Shown here piece by piece: positions 55,857 to 63,587 of a DNA stretch of 64,000 nt. Numbering within the stretch: the first letter of the stretch is position 1; each line of letters begins with the position of its first letter. The DNA comes from an uncultured Cetobacterium sp. Its GTDB lineage: Bacteria > Fusobacteriota > Fusobacteriia > Fusobacteriales > Fusobacteriaceae. The notes under the pieces are model-generated. The model saw only the letters and a program-made list of their open reading frames with translations. It made no database searches and was not told where the DNA came from. Position numbers and translations under genes: made by a program. Location: assembly GCA_934085975.1 (NCBI GenBank), contig CAKOHT010000002.1:62001-126000 (forward strand), read 5' to 3'.

Positions 55857-56609
55857 TTATTCCCAGCCATATTTCTGGAATATCTTTCTACCTCTATCAC
55901 TTTTTACAAAATCCATGAAATCATGTACTTTTTTATCAGCGTTTTTACTTGGAACCATATTAAAATCTCTATAGACAACTAACTCTTTTTCAATTTCAAC
56001 CACATCTCCATAGTCCGGATTACTCTTAGCCCAATCAATCCACGTAATCCAAGCATCTACATTTTTGTCTTCTAGGAACATTTTTCTAGCAGACCCACTA
56101 TTTGGTGTAAAAGATATTATATTATTTCTAAAATTTTTCACCTTATTAATATCTTTTGTTCGACCAATCATATCTTCCCATACCCCTGTTCCAGATGTAT
56201 TACTTTCTCCTTTTCCTTCAGGAACAATTATTCCCACTTTTTTATCAGCTAAATCCTTTAATCCATTTATATTCTTAGGATTTCCCTTCTTTACTAAAAT
56301 AATAGCTCTTCTGAAATACATTGGCTCTATTTGATGTAAATCAAAATTTTCTTTATGGTCATTTGCTATCGCAAGAGCAGATTGCTCTGAAGCACCAAAC
56401 AGAATATCCGCATTCATTTTTACCTTATCGTTCCAAGATTTTTGAGGTCCAAAATTAACTTTTATCTCTTCTCCTGTTTTTTCCTTATACTCTTTTGCTA
56501 TTTCTACTAAAGCTGTATGAGGTCCTCCAGGTCCATATAAGTTTATTTCGCTCAGTGCTAGTGTATTCATGTAAATCATTGACAAACAAAATAATATCTT
56601 TTTATTCAT
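55857..56609 (-). CDS. acfC: AcfC-like periplasmic substrate-binding protein
   Basis: 250 residues with a signal peptide of about 19. The mature protein closely follows accessory colonization factor AcfC: INLYGPGGPHTALVEIA, NFGPQKSWNDK, DILFGASEQSALAIANDH, NTSGTGVWEDMIGRT and DAWITWIDWAKSNPDYGD. AcfC is a binding protein of the sulfate/molybdate-binding type first named in Vibrio cholerae. No ABC permease or ATPase gene is next to it, as is common for acfC, so its ligand is unknown. ATG with GGAGG. Confidence 0.9.
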   Translation of the reverse strand: MNKKILFCLSMIYMNTLALSEINLYGPGGPHTALVEIAKEYKEKTGEEIKVNFGPQKSWNDKVKMNADILFGASEQSALAIANDHKENFDLHQIEPMYFRRAIILVKKGNPKNINGLKDLADKKVGIIVPEGKGESNTSGTGVWEDMIGRTKDINKVKNFRNNIISFTPNSGSARKMFLEDKNVDAWITWIDWAKSNPDYGDVVEIEKELVVYRDFNMVPSKNADKKVHDFMDFVKSDRGRKIFQKYGWE

Positions 56610-56663
56610 ACCTTTTTCCTCCAGTTTAAGATTAATAATAGCCTATAATAACACATTTTCTTA

Positions 56664-57065
56664 TCATTTCCAATATTTTATTTTACTGAGCTTTTCCTTA
56701 CATTTTTTACAAGTACCATTTAAAGTCAAATCATAATTTCTTATTGAAACCCCTTCCTCTTCTGAAACCTTATCCAAAAATTTATCAACTCCAGAAATAT
56801 TCATATCCGTTATACTTCCACATTCATCACATATAAAGTGTGCATGAGGCTCTAAATTTTTGTCAAACTTATCCACTTGATTAGGTAAACTAACTTTTTT
56901 TATAGCTCCTATCTCTGTTAATTTTGTTAGATTTCTATAAACTGTTCCCAAACTTAATTCTGGGTTATCTTTTTTTAACTCTACATATATAGCATCTGCA
57001 GTAAGGTGTTCGTGACTATTTAATATATAGTTTAAGATTAATTCTCTCTGCTTAGAAAATTTCAT
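56664..57065 (-). CDS. Fur family metalloregulator (PerR/Zur/Fur type)
   Basis: 133 residues. N-terminal winged helix (LTADAIYVELKK, LSLGTVYRNLTKL), then dimerisation region with metal ligands EPHAHFICDECG (His and CxxC) and a second CxxC (GTCKKCK) near the C-terminus, together a structural zinc site. The pattern is closest to PerR but which metal or peroxide it senses is not certain. It is divergent from a gene whose promoter holds a 27-bp palindrome of the Fur-family 7-1-7 type. Confidence 0.9.
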   Translation of the reverse strand: MKFSKQRELILNYILNSHEHLTADAIYVELKKDNPELSLGTVYRNLTKLTEIGAIKKVSLPNQVDKFDKNLEPHAHFICDECGSITDMNISGVDKFLDKVSEEEGVSIRNYDLTLNGTCKKCKEKLSKIKYWK

Positions 57066-57089
57066 AAATTAGACCTCCTTTAGATTTTA

Positions 57090-57099
57090 AATAATTATT
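57090..57099. promoter_or_regulatory. Short AT palindrome in front of the Fur-family gene
   Basis: AATAATTATT is self-complementary and lies within the leader of the Fur-type gene. Such AT-rich sequence is common here; it could be a weak autoregulation site. Confidence 0.2.
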
Positions 57100-57184
57100 A
57101 TTATTTTTAATTATTCTTTTCTTATAATTTTAATCTATTTTTGAAATTTTTTCCAATCTTATTTTTAAAATAAAAAAATTATGT

Positions 57185-57249
57185 TTGACAAAAATGTCTT
57201 TATGTGTAATAATACTCATATATAATAATAGTAATTATTACTATTATTA
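57185..57249 (+). promoter_or_regulatory. Promoter with 27-bp perfect palindrome (Fur-family box)
   Basis: TTGACA (57185-57190) with a 16-base spacer to TAATAAT (57207-57213) forms the promoter. The palindrome 57223-57249 has 13 bases on each side of a single central T (core GTAAT-T-ATTAC, outer arm TAATAATA). This is the 7-1-7 geometry of PerR/Fur/Zur boxes, extended. It covers the predicted transcription start of the QueD-like gene. Confidence 0.75.
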
Positions 57250-57279
57250 ACCTAAAAAATTTAAAAGAGGAGGTATTAT

Positions 57280-57843
57280 ATGAGAAGTATTACTACATTT
57301 GATTTACAATATGCACACAGATTCTATAAATTTAAAGGGGAAGCACAATATCTACATGGACATACTGGAATTTTAACTATTGAAGTTGAGGATTCTATTA
57401 ACGAAGGAGTTAATATGGTTTATCCTTGTAATGAGATTCAAAAAACAGCTTGGAACGTTTTAAAGAATTTTGACCATTCGCTTATTTTAAGAGAAGATGA
57501 TCCACTTCTTCCTGCAATTCTTAAGGTTTATGAGGAGACAGGTCTTAAAGATGGTACACCTCAAAACACAATGAAGGGACCTGCATTTAAAACAGAGCTT
57601 GCAACTGCGTACCCTGATTGTCGTTTAGTTGTAACAAAGGAAACTTTAACAGTTGAAGGAATGATTAAAATAGTTTACGACCTATTAAAAGATAAACTAA
57701 ATATTGCTAAAATTACTTTTAGTAGCGGTGTCAATGCTGCATCTGAAGAGTTTAACACAAAAAATAATATCGAGCGTTGTCCTTTATGCGGAATTTCACT
57801 AGATGAAAACCACTCTTGTCCTAAGTGTGGATATAAAAAATAA
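57280..57843 (+). CDS. QueD/PTPS-like protein with C-terminal zinc ribbon
   Basis: 187 residues. The 6-pyruvoyl/6-carboxy-tetrahydropterin synthase fold is shown by FDLQYAHRF and YLHGHTGILTIEVED, with the three zinc His in place, and a C-terminal zinc ribbon CPLCGISLDENHSCPKCGYKK (CxxC twice). The Cys that normally precedes the HGH motif by four residues (C-x3-HGH) is Ala here (AQYLHGH), so ordinary QueD chemistry is doubtful. The Fur-type palindrome in its promoter implies metal or stress control. AGGAGG before ATG. Confidence 0.8.
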   Translation: MRSITTFDLQYAHRFYKFKGEAQYLHGHTGILTIEVEDSINEGVNMVYPCNEIQKTAWNVLKNFDHSLILREDDPLLPAILKVYEETGLKDGTPQNTMKGPAFKTELATAYPDCRLVVTKETLTVEGMIKIVYDLLKDKLNIAKITFSSGVNAASEEFNTKNNIERCPLCGISLDENHSCPKCGYKK

Positions 57844-57891
57844 AAAACTGGGTGTCTAAAACACTAAAATTATATTATAAATACTTAATAA

Positions 57892-57924
57892 GGAGCTAGT
57901 TTCACTCACTAGCTCTTTTTTACA
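57892..57924 (+). terminator. Terminator after the QueD-like gene
   Basis: GAGCTAGT (57893-57900) with ACTAGCTC (57908-57915) and T6. Confidence 0.88.
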
Positions 57925-58034
57925 TACGATATTTTTAAGTTAATTTTGTTCCAATAAGGATGCAGAATTCTCAAAAATATGTTATACTTTTTCAATGCAA
58001 TATTAAGAAAATTCTATTATTTTGGGAGGACAAT

Positions 58035-59051
58035 ATGTCAATTTTCATATATATTTTTTTAATAGTATGTGTATACTATAATAAAAAAGGAAATCCATGG
58101 TTTTTATACCACCATATCGGTGACTCTGGAGTCCCCACTGATTGGTTTGAAGAACATCTTAAAAATATATGGTTTTTAAACATGAAAACTTTAACAAATA
58201 TGGAGATACTTGAATCTTTAGAAAAATCTGGAAAGATACCTAAAAATAGTGTAGCTCTAACCTTTGACGACGGTTACTATGACAATTATAAAAATGCTTT
58301 TCCACTCCTAAAAAAATATAAAATGAAAGCGACATTATATCTAAATACTGCCTATGTGGAAAGTGAAGAGAATAGAAAATTTAGATATTTAAGTTGGAAA
58401 GAGATTGAAGAGATGAGTAGTTCTGGAGTTTTTGATATTCAACTACATTCTCACAGACATATGCCAATTTTTGTAAATACTTCCTTTGAGAGAGTTGTTA
58501 CTGAAGTTGATCTTTTAGATAGAGACATTCAATATCTTTATAGGGGAGCACCAAAAATTGGATATCCCATCTTTAGAAAAAGAGGTGAATTTTCTAGCAC
58601 TGGAGTTATCGTTCCCATAGACGCTGCTGAAAAGTTTAAATCTTACTACGAAAACCTATCAAGTGAAGAAAGAGAAAATAAAGAACTCATTCAAAACTTT
58701 ATCAACAATGAACTTCATGGAAACTTAATTTTTGAAACTTTTGAAGAAGCTAAAACTAGAGTATTGGAGGACTTAAATAAAAATATATCTCTTATTGAAG
58801 AACATACGGGATATAGACCAACTTTCTTCTGTTGGCCTTGGGGACATAAATCTCCCGAATTCATAGCTATTTTAAAAATGGCTGGAGTCAAAGGATTTGT
58901 AACTACTCGTAAAGGAACCAATGGTTTAAAACTGGATTTAGAAAACATTAGAAGAGTTGAACTGAGAGTATTTTCACCTCTAAAGTTCAAGATAAACTTA
59001 TTGCTTTGTAGAAATTACCTATTAGGAAAAATATATCAAGTACTTTCATAA
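58035..59051 (+). CDS. Polysaccharide deacetylase family protein
   Basis: 338 residues from ATG 58035 (GGGAGG seven bases upstream; an earlier in-frame ATG at 57960 lacks one). An N-terminal membrane segment (MSIFIYIFLIVCVYY) anchors a NodB-homology domain with VALTFDDGYYDNY (Asp-Asp) and IQLHSHRHMP (metal His pair); GYRPTFFCWPWGHKS is the later motif. A region of about 70 residues (GYPIFRKRGEF to TFEEAKTR) is an insertion. Substrate is unknown: peptidoglycan, exopolysaccharide or LPS. Confidence 0.88.
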   Translation: MSIFIYIFLIVCVYYNKKGNPWFLYHHIGDSGVPTDWFEEHLKNIWFLNMKTLTNMEILESLEKSGKIPKNSVALTFDDGYYDNYKNAFPLLKKYKMKATLYLNTAYVESEENRKFRYLSWKEIEEMSSSGVFDIQLHSHRHMPIFVNTSFERVVTEVDLLDRDIQYLYRGAPKIGYPIFRKRGEFSSTGVIVPIDAAEKFKSYYENLSSEERENKELIQNFINNELHGNLIFETFEEAKTRVLEDLNKNISLIEEHTGYRPTFFCWPWGHKSPEFIAILKMAGVKGFVTTRKGTNGLKLDLENIRRVELRVFSPLKFKINLLLCRNYLLGKIYQVLS

Positions 59052-59076
59052 GTACAAGGGTTGGGAGGATTTTTAG

Positions 59077-59832
59077 ATGTTATCAGTAGGAATAATAACG
59101 TTTAACGAAGAACTTAGATTAGAGAGAACTTTAAGAGCAGTTCAGGGGTTAGCTGACGAAATCATTATTGTAGATAGCTTTAGTACGGATAGAAGCGTTG
59201 AGATAGCCAAATCTTTTGGAGCTAAAGTGGAGCAGATAGTGTGGCCTGGATATGGGATGCAAAAAAATAACGTTATTGAAAGATGTACCAAGGATTGGAT
59301 ACTGCTAATAGATGCAGATGAAGTTATCACACCTGAACTAGCAAAAGAAATCAAAAAAGTTATAAGAGATGGTGAGTATGCTGTCTATGAAATTCCGTTT
59401 AACTCTGTATGCTTTGGAAAACGTATACGTTTTGGTGGATGGAGTGGAAGTTCTAGAGTGAGACTATTTAAAGGGAACAGTGGATGTTACTCCCTTGATG
59501 AAGTACACGAACAATTTTTAACTAATGATAGTATTGGAAAACTTCACCATAGAATAGATCACTATACATACGAGGATTACTATGACTATCTTCAAAAGTT
59601 CAACAGATACACCAGTGAAGGAGCTATTGTAGCCTTCAATAAAAATAAAAGTGCTGGACTTTTTAATATAGTTTTCAATCCTATGTTCAAGTTTCTTAGA
59701 ATGTATATATTTAGACTTGGATTTTTAGATGGTGTTGAAGGACTTGTTCTTTCAACTTTTAGTGCTCTTTATACAAGTGTAAAATATTTAAAACTTCGGG
59801 AGATGAAAAGAAAAAATGATATTGATAGTTGA
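59077..59832 (+). CDS. LPS core glycosyltransferase, WaaE/KdtX type (GT2)
   Basis: 251 residues. MLSVGIITFNEELRLERTL, IIIVDSFSTDRSVEIAKSF, WPGYGMQKNNVIE and ILLIDADEVITPEL (DxD) match the WaaE/KdtX/LgtF group that puts a glucose on heptose I of the LPS core. ATG after GGGAGGA. The last 17 bases overlap the response regulator gene, so LPS synthesis and this regulator are translationally linked. Confidence 0.9.
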   Translation: MLSVGIITFNEELRLERTLRAVQGLADEIIIVDSFSTDRSVEIAKSFGAKVEQIVWPGYGMQKNNVIERCTKDWILLIDADEVITPELAKEIKKVIRDGEYAVYEIPFNSVCFGKRIRFGGWSGSSRVRLFKGNSGCYSLDEVHEQFLTNDSIGKLHHRIDHYTYEDYYDYLQKFNRYTSEGAIVAFNKNKSAGLFNIVFNPMFKFLRMYIFRLGFLDGVEGLVLSTFSALYTSVKYLKLREMKRKNDIDS

Positions 59833-60463
59833 AGATACAGAAAGTTTACGAAAACTCACAAGAAAAATTTTAGAAAAAGAGGGGTTCTTCGTAGATGAAG
59901 CGGAAGACGGAGAGATTGCCTTTGAAAAAATTAGTGGAGAAACTAAATATTCTCTTATACTTCTAGACATAATGATGCCTAAAATGGATGGTATGGAATT
60001 TATAAAAACTTTAAGAAATTTTTCTGAAGTTCCCGTAGTTTTCATAACAGCTCTTTCGGATGAAAGAAGTCAAGTTCTTGCATATGAAAATGGTGCTGAT
60101 GGATATTTAATTAAGCCTTTTTCAAAAGCGCTTCTTCTATCCGTAGTAAGAAGATTTGAAAAAAAATCCTCAAAACCTATTAACTATGATGATTTAACTC
60201 TTTTTAAATCCAGTAGAGGGATTTTTATTAAAGGTGAAGAAGTACACCTCCCAACTAAAGAACGTGAACTACTATTTTATTTGGAGGAACATAGAGGAAC
60301 TATTAAAACCAGAGAGCAAATTTTAGATGCTATATGGGGCTACGATTTCTACGGTAACGATAGAGTTGTCGACAAACATATAGCCAAACTCCGAGATCGT
60401 TTAGGTGAATATAGTCGATTTATAAAAACAGTTAAAGCTCTTGGTTATAAATTTGAGGTTTAA
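59816..60463 (+). CDS. OmpR-family response regulator
   Basis: 215 residues. Receiver domain (about 1-115) with VEDTES, phospho-acceptor Asp51 (LILLDIMMPKMDGMEF) and Lys near IKPFSKAL. OmpR/PhoB winged helix (about 125-215: LPTKERELLFYLEEH, VDKHIAKLRDRL). No good ribosome-binding site of its own, so it likely depends on translation of the overlapping glycosyltransferase gene. Followed two bases later by the kinase. Confidence 0.93.
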   Translation: MILIVEDTESLRKLTRKILEKEGFFVDEAEDGEIAFEKISGETKYSLILLDIMMPKMDGMEFIKTLRNFSEVPVVFITALSDERSQVLAYENGADGYLIKPFSKALLLSVVRRFEKKSSKPINYDDLTLFKSSRGIFIKGEEVHLPTKERELLFYLEEHRGTIKTREQILDAIWGYDFYGNDRVVDKHIAKLRDRLGEYSRFIKTVKALGYKFEV

Positions 60464-60465
60464 TT

Positions 60466-62061
60466 ATGAAATTGAGAAATAAACTGATTCTAATTCTATC
60501 TCTAGTTCTACTAGCATTTCTATTTTTAGAAGGATTTTTTGGAAACCTCTATTTTGAAAAATACTTTAGATACACTAAAGTACTACAACTTGAAAAAATA
60601 GATTTCATAAATAACGGTAAAATTGATTATGATAAACTTAAGACCTATGAAAAAAATCAAAACGCCCTAGTCATGATACATCGAGATAATAAAATTGTAA
60701 ATCTTAAAAACTTTTACTACATAAAGGTTAAAACTAAAAACGGAGATGCTTTTGTACTTCTTGATGCCTTTTTAGATAATCTTTATTCCAGTACTCCACT
60801 TAAAATTGAAAATAAGGATTTGGTTGAAATTACCGCCATCAAAATTTTAGACAACTATTATCTCCCTACTACCTTGATTAAAAATAACGATATTTTCAAA
60901 GATTATAAATTTAGCTACCGATTGGAAGATATCTACAATATCGACGGCAGAGTCGAAACTGTGAACGCCCCATACACTCAGTCTAGATTAGGAGATGATT
61001 TTTTAGAATCTCTTCTTACCATTGATGTCCTAAAACCACAGAAAAAAAAGTATAGAGATATGGACGGAGATGACGAGTTTCAACTCATAACTCTAAACTA
61101 TGAGGGATACACCGTTGTCATTTTCTATTCCTTTGAAAATATAAAAGATATATTCCCAACCTTGAAACTTTACTTCTATGTAAAAGGTATTTTTATATTT
61201 CTTTTAACAATACTTATCGGGATAGTTCTAGAAAAAATTATGGTTAAACCTATTGTCAATCTTTCTAAAATTAGTGAAAAAATAGCTAATCTTAACTTTA
61301 TAAAAGAAATTGATTATAAAAGTAAAGATGAAATTGGAACTCTCTATAAGGATATTTTTAAAATGAGTGAAAAACTTGAAAATATAATTGAACTTTATAA
61401 GGGAAAAGTTACTCGAAATAAAGAAGCTCAAATAAAACTTGAAGAGAGTATAAAACTTTTTATGCACGAAGTTAAAACCCCCCTTTCGGCCATTATTGGA
61501 TTTAGTGATCTACTCTTAGAAGACGAATCTAATGAGGAAATTAAAATTATAAACACCGAAAGTAAAAGAATTTTAAAAATGGCTAATACACTTCTAGAGG
61601 AAAATCGTTACTCCCAGGATAAAATAATATTGAATAAAAAAAATTTTAGGCTTAGTTCCTTGATTGAACTGTCTCTTAAAATTTTTGAAGGACAGTATAA
61701 AAGCATTGATATAGATACCTCTCACTCAGGGGATACCTCTATCTACGGAGACAGAGAGAAGCTTGAACAAGTTATTTTAAACATCCTAAAAAATGCTTTA
61801 GAGCACGCTAAAGAAAAGATAAAAATCTATACCGAAGAAAAAGAAACTGAAATTTTTTTATTTTTGGAAAATGATGGTCCACATATAGATAAGAGATATT
61901 TAAATAAAATTTGGAACAAATTTTTCTCATCTAACAATGAAGGAAGAGGCTTAGGATTATATATATCATCTAAGATTTTAAATGCTCATGGATTCAAATA
62001 CGGAGTAGAGAATCTACCTGTCGGTGTAAGATTTTTTATTATTTTAAAAAAAGGGATATAA
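60466..62061 (+). CDS. Sensor histidine kinase
   Basis: 531 residues. Two membrane segments (about 7-25 and 235-258) enclose a periplasmic sensor of about 210 residues with no recognised domain. HAMP-like linker follows, then dimerisation helix with phospho-His334 (LFMHEVKTPLSAIIGFS), N box NILKNALEHAKE and G box GRGLGLYISSKIL. Partner of the preceding response regulator. Confidence 0.92.
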   Translation: MKLRNKLILILSLVLLAFLFLEGFFGNLYFEKYFRYTKVLQLEKIDFINNGKIDYDKLKTYEKNQNALVMIHRDNKIVNLKNFYYIKVKTKNGDAFVLLDAFLDNLYSSTPLKIENKDLVEITAIKILDNYYLPTTLIKNNDIFKDYKFSYRLEDIYNIDGRVETVNAPYTQSRLGDDFLESLLTIDVLKPQKKKYRDMDGDDEFQLITLNYEGYTVVIFYSFENIKDIFPTLKLYFYVKGIFIFLLTILIGIVLEKIMVKPIVNLSKISEKIANLNFIKEIDYKSKDEIGTLYKDIFKMSEKLENIIELYKGKVTRNKEAQIKLEESIKLFMHEVKTPLSAIIGFSDLLLEDESNEEIKIINTESKRILKMANTLLEENRYSQDKIILNKKNFRLSSLIELSLKIFEGQYKSIDIDTSHSGDTSIYGDREKLEQVILNILKNALEHAKEKIKIYTEEKETEIFLFLENDGPHIDKRYLNKIWNKFFSSNNEGRGLGLYISSKILNAHGFKYGVENLPVGVRFFIILKKGI

Positions 62062-62118
62062 AAGAGATATTCCTAAGTTAATATAAAACAGACAATAAAG
62101 TACAAAAGGAGATTAACT

Positions 62119-62463
62119 ATGAAAAAACTATTATTTTTAATGACAATTATTTCAGCACTATCTTTTGCAAAAAGTTCACCTACTGATATTTTAGAGGATC
62201 GTATTGAAAATCATTTAAAAGTTAGAATGGCACCTATTATTAAAAAAGCTGATTATGATGTTACAATTGTTAATAATAGCATGAATATCGAAGTCGAAAT
62301 CGAAGGACTTACAGTTCCAAAATTAAACTTTGATCAAGTTGCTCAAGAAATTCTGAAAAATCTTGGAACAGATAACTCAATTGATGATATATATATTGTT
62401 ATAAAGCACGATAGCACGATTGGAGAAGATAAAATTCTTTTCTCACAATACTTTAAAAAATAA
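62119..62463 (+). CDS. Small secreted protein of unknown function
   Basis: 114 residues with a cleavable signal (about 1-18, ALSFAKS). The mature part of about 96 residues is charged, with alternating strands such as YDVTIVNNSMNIEVEIEG and IYIVIKHDST. No family recognised. AAGGAG precedes the ATG. It lies 57 bases after the histidine kinase and may belong to its transcript; a periplasmic partner of the sensor is possible but unproven. Confidence 0.7.
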   Translation: MKKLLFLMTIISALSFAKSSPTDILEDRIENHLKVRMAPIIKKADYDVTIVNNSMNIEVEIEGLTVPKLNFDQVAQEILKNLGTDNSIDDIYIVIKHDSTIGEDKILFSQYFKK

Positions 62464-62509
62464 TAGAATTTAAATAAATGACATAACAAATTCATGTAAA
62501 TAATAAAGC

Positions 62510-62560
62510 TAAAAAACTTCTAGATTGATGGTATAACCTCATTAATCTAGAAGTTTTTTT
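62510..62560 (+). terminator. Terminator after the two-component operon
   Basis: AAAAAACTTCTAGATT (62511-62526) pairs with AATCTAGAAGTTTTTT (62544-62559). A strong hairpin with T-run; also works on the other strand. Confidence 0.88.
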
Positions 62561-62816
62561 ATACTAAAACTATCATCATTCCACTAGTGGAGTGACAGCA
62601 TTTGAAGTATTTGATACACTAAAAATATGATACAAAGATTTGTTTGAAGTCTAGTCTAATTTAAAAGGACTCTCAAAACTAAACTATTTCTCTATTCTAT
62701 TCCCAGCAAGTTATTCTGGTCACAATTCCATAAAGTCCAATTTTAAATATTCAATCTTCATATAAATAATGAACACATAACTTTTAAGCTATAATTTTTT
62801 ATAGCTTTTTTTTACC
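62561..62816. other. Gene-free stretch with a near-palindrome
   Basis: No convincing gene on either strand. It contains the near-perfect 18-base inverted repeat CATTCCACTAGTGGAGTG (62577-62594) and, at 62782-62813, AAGCTATA/TATAGCTT followed by T8, a terminator-like hairpin with no gene before it. The presence of a terminator without its gene suggests a deletion. Confidence 0.4.
62782..62814 (+). terminator. Orphan terminator hairpin
   Basis: AAGCTATA and TATAGCTT with a short AT loop, followed by a run of T. It lies before the fimbrial-like remnant; the gene it once served is not visible. Confidence 0.6.
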
Positions 62817-63017
62817 TTGTTATGTTTGCTTAGACTAGGAGCTAAAATAACTCCTAATACAACAATTCCATTAAGTAATATACAGATTAAGGATTTGAAG
62901 ACAGAGTCTAACAACATAAATAGTTTTAGAATCTCAGGTGAAGCTAAAACAACATCAAAAACGGAGATAGGTCAATACAAGGGAGAGCTGGATGTTATAG
63001 TTACAGTAATTCCCTAG
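62817..63017 (+). pseudogene. Possible C-terminal remnant of a DUF4402/fimbrial-type secreted protein
   Basis: 66 codons, TTG start without a ribosome-binding site. The residues (SFRISGEAKTTS, then GQYKGELDVIVTVIP at the end) look like the C-terminal end of a beta-rich secreted subunit ending G-x-Y-x-G...VTV. No signal peptide or N-terminal half is seen upstream, where the orphan terminator lies. Thus a truncated gene is likely, but a chance frame is not excluded. Confidence 0.35.
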
Positions 63018-63044
63018 ATTTACTATAAATGGGAGGTGAGAATA

Positions 63045-63422
63045 ATAGTACGTAGAACCATATATTTGATGTCATTATTATCCACATTATCTTTTGCATT
63101 TAAAATAGACGAATTAGAATTTGGAAAAGTAGTGGAACAAAATAATAAAGTGGAGAAGGTTTTTAATTTAACAAATAATGATACAGAAGATAAAATTTAT
63201 AAAATATCAATAGAAGGGGATAAAAATATAAAAATAACGCCAGCGTTACTAAATCTATCTCCTCAACAAAATAAAGAGTTTAGAGTGGAGGTAACCGCAA
63301 AGAATTCCAAGGGTGATCATGACTACTTCTTAGTGATAAAAGAAGTAAGAAAAAAACACTTAAAAAAAGGAGTTGCATTGAATAAAGTGGTGAAAATAAA
63401 ACAATCCTATAAGATTAAGTAA
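63045..63422 (+). CDS. Small secreted protein, fimbrial-chaperone-like
   Basis: About 125 residues. A signal sequence (RRTIYLMSLLSTLSFA) is followed by a beta-rich domain: LEFGKVVEQNNKVEKVFNLTN and IKITPALLNLSPQQNKEFRVEV, which resemble the N-terminal domain of PapD-like chaperones, but only one domain is present. Start choice is difficult: GTG 63036 lies inside the Shine-Dalgarno GGGAGG (63031-63036), while AUA 63045 is 8 bases behind it; TTG 63066 and ATG 63069 would shorten the signal peptide. Preceded by the secreted-protein remnant. Confidence 0.6.
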   Translation: MVRRTIYLMSLLSTLSFAFKIDELEFGKVVEQNNKVEKVFNLTNNDTEDKIYKISIEGDKNIKITPALLNLSPQQNKEFRVEVTAKNSKGDHDYFLVIKEVRKKHLKKGVALNKVVKIKQSYKIK

Positions 63423-63453
63423 AAGTAGCCTCCTTAAATAAATCCATCAATCC

Positions 63454-63495
63454 GGAGAATCTGCAATCACCATTTGATAATTGCGGATTCTTTAA
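63454..63495 (+). terminator. Hairpin after the chaperone-like gene
   Basis: AGAATCTGCAAT (63456-63467) pairs with ATTGCGGATTCT (63480-63491) with one mismatch; the T-run is short (TTTAAAC). Confidence 0.55.
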
Positions 63496-63587
63496 ACTGA
63501 TGATTCAATAGAAATATAATAACATAATTTAAAATCGTATTAGGTGATGTATTTTTATACAAAACCATTAAAAAGGGAGGAAAAATT

